NCBI GenBank assembly: GCA_012934845.2
Contig: WNNJ02000282.1
Coordinates: 180,044 to 244,043, forward strand
Source: Pomphorhynchus laevis
Lineage: Eukaryota; Acanthocephala; Palaeacanthocephala; Echinorhynchida; Pomphorhynchidae
Reading direction: 5' to 3'
Length of the DNA stretch: 64,000 nucleotides
Positions 32,115-42,803 of this stretch are shown here, piece after piece. Position numbers and translations under genes: made by a program. Positions within the stretch are counted from its first letter, which is position 1. The number at the start of each line of letters is the position of its first letter. The notes under the pieces were generated by a model. The model did not search any database. It saw nothing but the letters and a program-made list of their open reading frames with translations, and was not told the DNA's origin.

Positions 32115-32148
32115 ACTTGTACGACAAAAGCGCTTTTGTCGTACAAGT
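32115..32148. repeat. Perfect 34-nt palindrome
   Basis: ACTTGTACGACAAAAGC is followed directly by its reverse complement with no spacer. Neighbouring sequence carries further AGCGACAAAAGCGC pieces. Sister units hold only one half (near 34937 and 43970). Confidence 0.9.
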
Positions 32149-33373
32149 TTAATCAAAAATATGATTTGTGAAATAAGCAAATTCAGAAAAAGGATATTTA
32201 CAGTATTTTGTATTAAGAAATTATATTGTATAATAGTTTTGTCAAACATTTTGATGATAAACGTTTTTGTATCAACAAAAATAACATGTTATTTTTTAGA
32301 ATTTGCTTTTTGTAGACAACATTTTATTCTTAAAAGAATATTTCATTTATTTTTTACATGATTGGTTTCGGTAAAAAAATTGTAGCAAATTAAATAATAA
32401 AATTTGTCACTGATTGATCTTAGTAAGTAAGAAATATAACCTTTAGTAACAAGATTTGATTTACTTTTTTTGTTATTAATTTATTCGAAAAAAACTCTTT
32501 ATTTCTTCAAATTCTATAAATTTAAATTAGTAATTAACAATATTATCAAATGTTTTATAATATATTAAACATTGAGATCATATAATAATGATAATAATTT
32601 TATTGAGATCATTTAAATAACATTTATCAAAGGCGATAAATGTTCAAAGTGAATCATTTAAACTTATCGTCAAAGTGGATAACTTTAAAATAGTAATTTA
32701 AAAAATAAAAATAATTGTTGAATTTCGAATGATCAAATCTTTTAAAATTATATCATTTATTCCATAAATATTATTTAAAATCATTTAAATCTTTAAAATG
32801 ATCAAATGATTAATCGTTATAAATCAAATTAAATCATTTATTCAATTATTTATTTAATTTAAAAAATATACATTTTTTTAAAAGAATCTTACAATTTTAA
32901 AATTACTTATTGTTTCGTATGTGTCTTTTTTAAATATTTTGTACTGTATGAAATATTTAGAAAATACTATCTAAGAAAATGTCTTTCTAAATACAATATA
33001 GATAACAAAATATCTTTATAACTTTAACGAACTTAAGCATATATTTTTTATTTTGTTTTTAAAGATTGATACGTTTTAATCTTTAAAACAAATCATTAAC
33101 CTAAATTAAATGTCTTTTGTTTCTAAACTTTAAATTTTAATATTTACAAATATTTGAATTGATAAGTTTTAATCTTTAAAACAAATTATATCACTAAATT
33201 GAATGTCTTTTGTTTCTAAACTTTACATTTTGATATTTACAAATATTTGAATTGATAAATAAATTTGATAATTTATAATTATTATTTAAACTTTACTATT
33301 ATTGACTTTACTATTAAAAAATCTAAATATTTTTTTACTTGCAAAGTAACCGTAGAAGAACCACAAAAATTAA

Positions 33374-33660
33374 AAGATGCAGCACTGTACACTACAATCA
33401 GCGTAGGTGGACCTCATCAGCAGTGAGCCTACGCCTACATTTCGTGTTTCGGTCTTTTAATGATCTGCTGAAATTTTCCTCTGCTGCCTTACTGTAAAAA
33501 CAAACGATACAGTTTGTAAGGAAAACATTTCCACTTGTGCAAACTGTACGTTGTTTCCGTCTTTAGTAACAAAAAGAAGGAGCTAGCACTACAGTTGCCG
33601 GTAACAACAGACAATGTCTTTTGAATTTTCTTGACAGGAAACCGGAATCTGCCAGATTAA
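33374..33660. other. Structured GC-rich module 2, second copy
   Basis: Nearly identical to 27013-27300, with the same hairpins. In both places it lies about 70 bp before a perfect unit-junction palindrome. Confidence 0.5.
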
Positions 33661-33730
33661 TTGAATAAAAATTTGCATACACGAGCGAGTATCATCATTT
33701 AGATATATTATTTAGATAGATTATCATCTA

Positions 33731-33763
33731 TCTAAACATTTGTTATATAAACAAATGTTTAGA
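33731..33763. repeat. Unit-junction palindrome, second perfect copy
   Basis: Same 33-nt sequence as 27368-27400. Here the junction is uninterrupted, whereas at 27.4 kb the RLE LINE is inserted beside it. Confidence 0.85.
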
Positions 33764-36700
33764 TTAATGTTTGTATATACATAAAAGTGAAGGTTTTTTG
33801 TATAATCATTTGTTGCATTTTGAAGGTATCAAACATTTGACATGACAAAACATAAATGCAACAATTGTTTTGTTATATAATAAACATAAACAAATGTTTT
33901 GGCTTAACTTGTTATCCCTGTCAATCTTTGGCAACCAAGATCTACAGTATAAGAACATAGAAATATAATTCGCGTAAGCTCTAACATAATGACCTAATAA
34001 TGTAATAATATAATTTTATGCAATGATAATGGTACATAATTTATTGGTTTTAATAATTTTCTATTTATTCTTAGTCTAATTTTATTACATTGTTTTAAAG
34101 AGACTTACTAAATGATCGATAATATTTGTCAAACTTTGAATGTTTAAGAAATATTAAAACGTTTAATCAAAAAGACATCACCTTTCGAAGTAATACAACA
34201 TAATTTGAGACCATTACGATAATGGTATGTTAGTAGAAAAGAACATTAAAAATATTATAAAATATTTCAAGCCATAAAGTCTTTTAGATTTTTTTAAACA
34301 TCAAAATGCTTTTAGAAGATTTAAAAATTCAATATTTTTATAGTTGTTTGAATTTTTTAATAACATACATGTTAAACTCATACATGTTTATCAGATGTTC
34401 ATACAATAGATACTATAAACTATTTAATTTATAAAAAAATTAGTATAAGTATCTAAATAACAACGTTAGTTGTTACTTATTATAATAATTGTACTTATTA
34501 ATAACTATATATATATTGAATAAGTATAAAGAAGTATAAAATTAATTATTTTTATTGTATATAACTAAATATATTTTGTATATGTTAAAAAGTACATTTC
34601 ATTGTATATTATTTAAATTATTTACAAAAATTACATTCATTATAAATAACCGTAGGTTTTTAATTTATAAAATTTATTTTATCAGTATTACAAATACATT
34701 TAGTAACTTGAATTAACAGTAATTTTAAAAATTATTAAATATTTATGCTAATCATTTTAAAATTATTAAATTATTGTATAAACTTTTTATTTTGAAATTT
34801 ATTTGTAAATTAATTAAATCATTTCGTAAATATATTTCAGAAATGGTTTTCTAAGTCATTTTAATTATTATTCTTGATAAATAATTTTTTTTCATATAAA
34901 ATATAGCACTTTTGTTGTAAATATAGCGCTTTTGTCGTACAAGTTTAAGCAAACATATGCAAATTCAGAAAAAGGATATTTACAGTATTTTGTATTAAGA
35001 AATTATATTGTATAATAGTTTTGTCAAACATTTTGACGATAAGCGTTTTGGTATCAACCAAAATAACATGTTATTTTTTAGAATTTACTTTTTGTAGACA
35101 ACATTTTATTCTTAAAAGAATATTTTACATGATTGGTTTCGGTAAAAAAATTGAAGCAAATTAAATAATAAAATTCGTCACTGAGCGATCTTAGTAAGTA
35201 AGAAATATAACCTTTAGTAACAAGATTGGATTTGCTTTTTTTGTTATAAATTTATTCGAAAAATAATATTTATTTATTTCGTCAAATTTAATAAATTTGA
35301 ATTAGTAATTAAAAATATTATCAAATGTTTTATAATATATTAAACATTGAGATCATATAATAATGATAATAATTTTATTGAGATCATTTAAATAACGTTT
35401 ATCAAAGGCGATTAAGGTTCAAAGTAAATCATTTAAACTTATCGTCAAAGTGGATAACTTTAAAATAGTAATTTTAAAAATAAAAATAATTATTGTATTT
35501 CGAATGATCAAATCTTCTAAAATTATATCATTTATTACATAAATATTTTTTAAAATCATTTAAATCATAAAAATGATCAAATGATTAATCGTTATAAATC
35601 AAATTAAATCATTTATTCAATTATTTATTTAATTTAAAAAATATACATTTTTTTAAAAGAATCTTACAATTTTATAATTACTCATTGTTTCGTTTGTGTC
35701 TTTTTTAAATATTTTTTACTATATGAAATATTTAGAAAATACTATCTAAGAAAATGTCTTTCTAAATACAATATAGATAACAAAATATCTTTATAACTTT
35801 TACGAATTTAAGCATATATTTTTTATTTTGTTTTTAAAGATTGATACGTTTTAATCTTTAAAACAAATCATATAACTAAATTGAATGTCTTTTGTTTCTA
35901 AACTTTACATTTTAATATTTCCCAATATTTGAATTGATAAGTTTTAATCTTTAAAATAAATTATATAACTAAATTGAATGTCTATTGTTTCTACTAACAA
36001 AATTTGATATCATTTGATAACATTTGTTATATAAACAAATGTTTAGATTAATGATTGTATATACAAAAAAGTAAAACTGTTTGTATAAGCATTTGTTGCA
36101 TTAAAAGGTATCAAACATTTGACATGACATATCTATCAGTCAAAACATTTATGTAACAAATGTTTTGTTATATTATAAACATAAACAAATGTTTTGGCTT
36201 AACGTGTTCCCTGTCAATCTTTTGACACCAAGATCTACAGTATTACAGCAAAGGAATATAATTCGCGTAAGCTCTAACATAATAATGTAAGATTATAACA
36301 TTATATAATAATTTTATAATATAATTAAATGCAATGATTATGGTACATAATTTATTGATTTTTATTATTTTTTTTATTTATTTGTAGCCTCAAATTTGTT
36401 TTAATTACTTTGATTTTAACAATCTAACTAAATGATTGTTAATATTGTCAAACTTTGAATGGTTTAAAAATATTTAAACGTTAAATCAAGAATACAACTT
36501 TCGAAGAAATACAACATAATTGGAGACCATTACGATAATGGTCTGTTAGTACAAAACATTAAAAACATTCTATTTGATTGCATCTGTGAGCTGAAATTGT
36601 TCCGATTGTGGCATGATATTATCCTCACAGGTATTGATCTTATTTTTGATACGGCAGGACGCTACTAATCAGTCCGGGTGAATCTCATCAAATGAGACCC

Positions 36701-38266
36701 ACCCGGACTGGGTCAGTCAATGTAGGCTAACCCAGTCCCTGTAGGTGAGCTGACCCAGCCAGTGTAGGTATGGATAGGCCAATGTAGGCTTACCCAGACC
36801 TACATTTCACGTTTCTGCACTTAATTATCTGCTTTCTTTGTTGCCTGATGCTGATCGGATTTGAACTCAGGAAGTCTGTATCGCGATTCAACTTATCATC
36901 CACTAAGCTGGCTGCACCAGTGGTGTAGATATACATTTATGTATATTACCTTTTTTCTGAATATTACTTTATAATTGAAAAACTATTATAAAATATTTCA
37001 AGCCCTAAACGTCTTTGACATATTTTTTATCATCAAAATGCTTTTAGGAAATTTAAAAATTCAAAATATATATTGTTGTTTGAATTTTATAATTACATTT
37101 GTTAAATTCATACGTTTTTTAGTAAAACATGTATGAATTTAATTTTATATATATTTTTTATTCAATTAAAGGCTAACAACAAAATTTAAAATTAATTGAA
37201 TATATTAAATAAAATTTACATAATTATTAATTATTTGATTTAGTTTCATAGATGACGTTCTTTACAAACAAAACAAAAAAATTTGAAATTAACAATTGTT
37301 ATTGAATTAGTAATTAAAAAATTTTTAAATTATTAAATGTTTTTTTTATTATCAAATGTTTTGTTATATATTAAACATTAAGATCATTCAAATAAGGATA
37401 ATAATTATATTGAGATCATTAAAATTACTTTTATCATAACGATAAACGTCAAAAAAATAAAAAAGTAATCATTTAGATAGTAATTAAATTACTGTTTTAT
37501 TTACTTTTTTCAATAGTAATTTAAAAAATAAAAACAATTATTGTATTTCGAATGATTAAATCTTTTAATCATTTATGTAATTCATGATATTTATTCCATA
37601 AATATCATTATAAATCATTTGAATCATTAAAATAATCAAATGATTAATCATTACAAATTAAACAAAATTATTTATTTAATAATTTTTTTAGCCTAAACAA
37701 TTATACATCATTTTTATTTAAAGAATAGTATCTTACATTTTTATAATTACCCATTGTTTCGTATAAATATCTTTTTTAAACAGTTTTTACTATATAAAAT
37801 ATTTAGAAAATACTATATTATTGTATTTAGAAAATGTCTGTCTAAGTACAATACAGATAACAAAATATCTTTATAAATTTTACGAATTTTAGCATATATT
37901 TTTTATTTTGTTTTTAAAGATTGATACGTTTTGATCTTTAAAACAAATTATTTTATTTTATTTAATGTCTATTGTTATTAAACTTTACGTTTAAAAGTTG
38001 ATAAATTTTTGAATTGATAAATATATTTGATAATCAATATTTATTATTCAAACTTTACTATTATTGACTTCACTATTTAAAAATCTAAATAATTTTTACT
38101 TGCAAAGTAAACGTTGTAGAACCTTAAAAATTTAAAATAATTAGAAACACTGATCGAAAAAAACGAAACAAATCATCTTTTTAATTACAATTGAAAATCA
38201 GTAAAATAATACCTGCAAGTCAGTAAAGTTTTAAACTTACCTTGTTGACTTTATTTTAACATTGTT
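33764..38266 (+). repeat. 4.5-kb A2+A1 repeat, first copy
   Basis: It aligns end to end with 42804-47303 at a constant offset of 9,036-9,040 bp and very few differences. It consists of an A2 unit (to 36018), a palindrome (36019-36044) and an A1 unit with a tRNA-like module. Subtracting the intervening LINE and its TSD, the ancestral tandem period is about 5.2 kb. Confidence 0.9.
36576..36920 (-). other. Structured module with tRNA-like head, copy 3
   Basis: Minus strand: GGTGCAGCCAGCTTAGTGG (A-box-like) and AGTTCAAATCC (B-box-like). The plus strand shows the AGTCCGGGTG ... CACCCGGACT hairpin with inner TCTCATCAAATGAGA. Confidence 0.55.
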
Positions 38267-38290
38267 TTATGATCTTTATGCATATATCAA

Positions 38291-38512
38291 ATGCCGGCCA
38301 ATTTTATAAACTTAAAATCGGCGAACAATAAAGTACCAAATCACAATGGTACGCAACTGATACTCAAGGAAAATTTTTGCGCACTTTGTTTTAAAGTGGA
38401 GAGTATTTACATACAAAATGCACAGCGGCAATTATTACAGTTACACTGTTACAATTGTACAAAGCTACATTTATTTCTGGTGGCACATATTATTTGTAGT
38501 GTCAGCAAATGA
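38291..38512 (+). CDS. CxxC micro-ORF, copy 3 (73 residues, C-terminal stop)
   Basis: The same reading as 25379 with V5F and T44A changes and one synonymous change. A TCA-to-TGA change ends it at residue 73, eight residues early. Both CxxC pairs are intact. LINE copy 3 is inserted 12 bp downstream, within the ancestral ORF end (TSD 38512-38524). Confidence 0.45.
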   Translation: MPANFINLKSANNKVPNHNGTQLILKENFCALCFKVESIYIQNAQRQLLQLHCYNCTKLHLFLVAHIICSVSK

Positions 38513-38549
38513 ATCGTAAATTTTCATACATTTATTTTATAACTGTCAA

Positions 38550-39753
38550 ATGAGTAAATTTAGCATGTCGGAGCGTTCAAAGAACTCAATGAAAACTAAT
38601 TTTCCTGCCAATGCAATAAACGAGGTAAGTGGAGATTTAGGTTCTCTTGAATATATTCCGGAGGGTGAACTTCCCCCGGTACCAAAATTATCCAACCTCG
38701 TGATTATCAGACTTTTGGTGCCTCTGGAAAGGCAGAACATGTTTAATGTTTTTATAAGGGGCTTTGTGATCGATTTAAAAAAGGATATTGTTCAATGCGA
38801 TTAAATATTATGAATCTGAGATTAAAATCTCATTCTGCACTCCTGATCTGGCAATGTCGTACGTCGACTACTTTAAAAAAGAGCATTCGGAACAAGGTAT
38901 AATTGCTTCCAAACCAATCCTGGCAACAATAAAGATAAATAACATGCCCACATACATTTCAGAACAAGATATATCAGCCCTAGAAACTGATTACAAAATC
39001 TCTAACGTGCGCTTTATAAAAGGGATTAAAGGCTTCCCCATTCCCGTGGCGTTCTGCAATGCCCCGGTTGATGAAGCTCTACAACTATCGATTTCGACAT
39101 GCAATCCTTTTATGGGGTATAATTTGAGATTTTCAATAATCGAAACCGACTCACTAACGTACCCTCACTGCAACAATTGCCATCAGTGGGGGCATTGGTT
39201 TGCTGGCTGTTCTCTACCCCATAAGTGCGGCGTGTGTGGTACAACTGCTATACATTCTGAGAAGTGCGAAAGTAAGCCATTTTGCGCAAACTGCGGTGGT
39301 GAGCACCCCGCATGGTCAAAAAAGTGTAAAATCTTTAAAGCGTACCAAAAGAGACACAGGGGTGTGACAGCAAAACCGACTAGCTTCGTGGAAGCTGTCT
39401 CGTCTAACAAGAAAGACGACAGGATGCCGGATACAGAAATTCTTAAACTTATTGAAATGCAGCATCAGGCATCAATGATTCAACTTGAAAAATTGGTCCA
39501 AAAATTGGTGGGTCAATTAGCGGAATCCTTCCGTTCTCCTCCTTCTGGGAAGACTAACAATATTAAGAAGCCACCAAAATCTAAGAAACGAAACGGGTCA
39601 GCGCTGAGCATAGCTGCTCTGAAGCTTGCTCGGAAGGATTCGATCTGGGCTATGGCTAACGAGGGAAATGAAGATATTGCCCGTGGGCAAGCGACTCCAT
39701 TTGTCGTGACGGGAAGCGGTAAAGGCGACCTTTCCGCCTCTAGTTGCGACTAG
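38550..39753 (+). pseudogene. LINE ORF1 (Gag-like, three zinc knuckles), copy 3
   Basis: It starts at ATG 38550, with ERSKNSMK and ELPPVPKLSNLVII early on. The frame shifts at the A6 run 38777-38782 and continues in 38788-39753. A central domain (PVAFCNAPVDEALQLS, NPFMGYNLRFSI) precedes three knuckles near 39168-39335: CNNCHQWGHWFAGC, CGVCG...H...C and CANCGGEHPAWSKKC. A basic tail (KKPPKSKKRNG) follows. It would coat element RNA. If the A6 run is one base too long in the assembly, ORF1 is intact. Confidence 0.87.
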
Positions 39754-39787
39754 GTGGAGGGCGTCCCACTTCGGTAACACTTACGCA

Positions 39788-42250
39788 ATGGGAAGTAATC
39801 AAGGACTTTTTTCACTGAATATCCTTCAGTGGAATTCGGGAGGTGCTTCCGCCCTTAGCCTTCTATCTGGTAGAGATGCAGATGTTATAGTCCTTCAGGA
39901 GACGCGGTCTATCCGTCTCCCCCAGGATATTACTCGATTTATCCCTAAGCACATATACACCCACTTTACTCCTTACATAACCCCCCCCTCACTCCTCTTC
40001 ATCTCAAGGTCTTTTAACCCTAGTAAAAAGCTCATTAAGATCATCCCTCCTATTAAACTACTCTTGTCCAGCCCTATCTTGTTTAGCTATATCACTTTGT
40101 AAGAACGGTAAGCGTATAAGCATAGCCAATGTCTATATTCGGCCAGGAGAAATTCACAAGAACCGTGACCTTCTGGATCAAATATTGGGGAGCGGTTATG
40201 ACATGTTACTTGGTGACTTCAACGACAGAACTGGTCGTTGGATTAATGCAGCACTCCGAAGAGCAAGGATCGGCTATCTTATTCATAAACCACCTTCCCC
40301 AATCTTTCATTGCTCTACAACAAATTCTCTCCTCGACATATTACTGCTACATAAGATGTGGTTGTTGAAACCCATTTGCACCGAGCAGTCGCGTCAACAA
40401 CAGACCACCTCTCATGACCTAATTCGCTGGCGGCTAGATGACGATACGTTGCTTAGAAGAAGGTTTCACTTTGATCCTATTAGAGTGGCCTTCTTTCAGG
40501 CAGCTATCCAACTCTTCCCCAGAATTGGAATTGAGAGTTTGACCGAATTTAATTCCTACCACTCATCGCAAGCTACCGCGATCCTTTCGACTACCTATAA
40601 AGGTCGAATATACAATCCTACTCCAACAAAGCTCAAGGTCCTAGCTAAAATGTTGCACCTTCCCAATCTCTCTGTTTCCGCCAGACATATCCTCTCGAAT
40701 GAATATTGGAGCTCTAGATATAGGCTCCAGCTGAGCAGGGATAGGGCAAGCATTGCTCACCAAAACCCTTCTCAGGCTTCCTTCTGGAAGATATTCAAGA
40801 AGGAGAAATTTGTTTGCTGGAAGGATAGAGCCTTGGTTTGGATTGGTAGCATAGGCCTTGACAAAGTTTTAGAGGAGTCACTTTCCTTACACAATTATGG
40901 AGCCACTCAATCTCCCCAACCAATCCCGCCTTGGTGTGACTTCAGGAGTAGGGACTTGTCTGTTACAGATATCCTTAACTCCTGGGGACCACTCCCGGGC
41001 ACCTCCAAATCCCACGCGCCACTCACCACTCGTGTCTGTCAGCTTTTGACATACAGTCAGAGAAAGGAGGTCGCCATCACAATGCTATTAGCCTCCCCGT
41101 CTGACATAGCGGAAATCAACATCAGCCGTCGAGTTTTTTTTACCTAAAAAGAGATTAATCACTTGTCCTAAAGATCTGCGGCCCATCTCGATTCAAAACG
41201 CCCTCATATCCATCTACGAGAAAGCGCTTGCGCGTAGAATCCGCGTTCATTTATGTAGGCGTAATTTGATCCCACCGAGTTTTCATGGGTTTGTCAAAGG
41301 GCGCTCGGTCCATTCAGCAATTGGTGAAGTGCATCAGTTTTGTCAGGATAATAGTCATCAGCTTGCTGTGGCTGTTTTTTCTTGATTTTTCAGCTGCATT
41401 TGACCGGATCTCCATTCCCTTCGTTATAGTCTCTCTCAGGTCCCTCGGGTTGCCTGCGAGAATTGTTAACAGGGTGGAGATATTGTTGTACACCAAGCGG
41501 TTCTACTATGAAGACGACCCTGATGCGCGTCAGTTCTACCCTATTACAGGTGTACCTCAAGGATCCCCACTTTCTCCTATCTTATATCTTGCTGCATCCA
41601 TTGTATTATTCAAGAATTTTAAACGTGATCAACATCTAGTGGTATATGCTGATGATACCACAGCCTTGTTCTCTGGACGCAGGTGCAAAGATGTAATCTC
41701 TGACATCAGCCGTTTCTTTTTAAGATTAAAAGATCAGTTGCCCCCATCCAATCTTATTTTAAACTCCTCTAAATCACAGGTGGTTGTCTTTAATGGCGTT
41801 CCTGCCACCAAAAAGAAACTTAAGAGACTAGCACTCTCTACACTCTCCTCCATTTTGCAGCATCAACCACTCCCCATCTTCACGAGTCGAGTAAAATATC
41901 TGGGGTTCACCGTTACGGTGAATTGGTCGGCGAAAGCTGACCTGGATAGACTTAAACGTATCCTGAAGAAAGCTAGGTGGGCTCTGAAACGGGCCCAGCA
42001 TCTGTCATTGAATGGGATAACCCAAGTGCGCCTCTGGGGTACTTGGGCTATCTCGGGATTAGTCTTCTTCTCACGAGGACGTCCCCCAGAACAAAGACTA
42101 AGGTTTCTCAAGCTCCTCATCTCGAGATTACCAACCATAGTCCGCCTTGACTGGACTCTTAGGTGTGTGAGAGACCCCGAATGGTTCAGTCAGAGGGCGG
42201 CGCGCTGGTGTGGCCGAGGGGCTCAGATCCCTCTGGACCTGAGGCCGTGA
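39788..42250 (+). pseudogene. LINE ORF2: APE endonuclease and RT, copy 3
   Basis: It starts at ATG 39788, 34 nt after ORF1. Endonuclease blocks are NILQWNSGG, VIVLQETRS, IANVYIRPG, LLGDFNDRTGRWIN and TSHDLIRW. RT blocks are FLDFSAAFDRI, GVPQGSPLSPILY and VVYADDTT; the C-terminal region ends L-D-L-R-P, stop. Frame breaks fall at C8 39981-39988, T8 41134-41141 and T6 41375-41380, each corrected by removing one base. The conserved SDH of APE nucleases reads S-H-D here and in copy 2. Mature function would be target nicking and primed reverse transcription. Confidence 0.9.
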
Positions 42251-42389
42251 ATTTAAGTTGAAGATTCCAAAATACACGTCGTGAACAGTTTCTATTTTAA
42301 GTTGTCTTTTGCATGTTTTTGTTTCTTAAGTTTTTATCAGTTATATAGTTATTAATAAAACCCTTACTTACTTACTAATCGTAAATTTT

Positions 42390-42770
42390 GAACTCATGAA
42401 AGTGTTTATTATACTGTATATACAAAAATAGTTAATACCTTGTTTAAATCAAAGTAAACTACAATTTACTATTTTACTTATCATAACAAAATTTGATATA
42501 ATCTATCTTGATAATCATGGTTAGATAGATTATCATCTATCCAAACATTTGTTATATAAACAAATTTTTCGATAAATGTTTGTATATACAAACAGTAATT
42601 TACTTATCATAACAAAATTTGCTTTAATTTACTCTAATTTACTTACTTGTATATACAAACATTAATTTACTTATCATAACAAAATTTGCAAAATTCACTC
42701 TAATTTACTTACCATAACAAAATTCGATATCATCTATCTTGATGATCATGATTAGATAGATTATTATCCA
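42390..42770 (+). repeat. Leader with AATTTACTTATCATAACAAA sub-repeats
   Basis: At least four spaced copies of AATTTACTTATCATAACAAA or close variants occur at 42470-42725, interspersed with a degenerate palindrome (42543-42566) and GTTTGTATATACAAAC. The same motif precedes the palindromes elsewhere and recurs at 48165-48186. No gene. Confidence 0.7.
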
Positions 42771-42803
42771 TCTAAACATTTGTTATATAAACAAATGTTT
42801 AGA
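42771..42803. repeat. Unit-junction palindrome, third perfect copy
   Basis: Identical to 27368-27400. It opens the second 4.5-kb A2+A1 repeat. Confidence 0.85.

Larger units (their letters stand above)
30806..33730 (+). repeat. AT-rich repeat unit, type A2, with structured module 2
   Basis: It repeats the landmarks of 12850-14723: the TTGTTGCATTT ... AAATGCAACAA inverted pair near 30843-30900, the CCATTACGATAATGG hairpin near 31248, AATAACCGTAGG near 31678, and the ACATGTTATTTTTTAG box near 32285. It then continues to module 2 at 33374. The low-complexity ORFs inside it are not supported as genes. Confidence 0.8.
38525..42376 (+). mobile_element. APE-type I/Jockey-like LINE, copy 3: full length with 13-bp TSD
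   Basis: AATCGTAAATTTT at 38512-38524 recurs at 42377-42389, flanking 3,852 bp. The element has a 25-nt 5' UTR, ORF1, a 34-nt gap, ORF2, and a 3' UTR ending in a (TTAC)n tail. The perfect TSD implies a recent insertion. Each of its four frame breaks sits in a homopolymer. Confidence 0.93.

Noticed and set aside
32161-32361. Repeated ORF with STKITCYFLEFAFCRQ in A2 units (also 25741 and 43971 frames)
   Set aside because: Frames differ upstream between copies, starts are not shared and composition is that of A/T-rich DNA. Unlike the CxxC ORF, I saw no excess conservation over the flanks.
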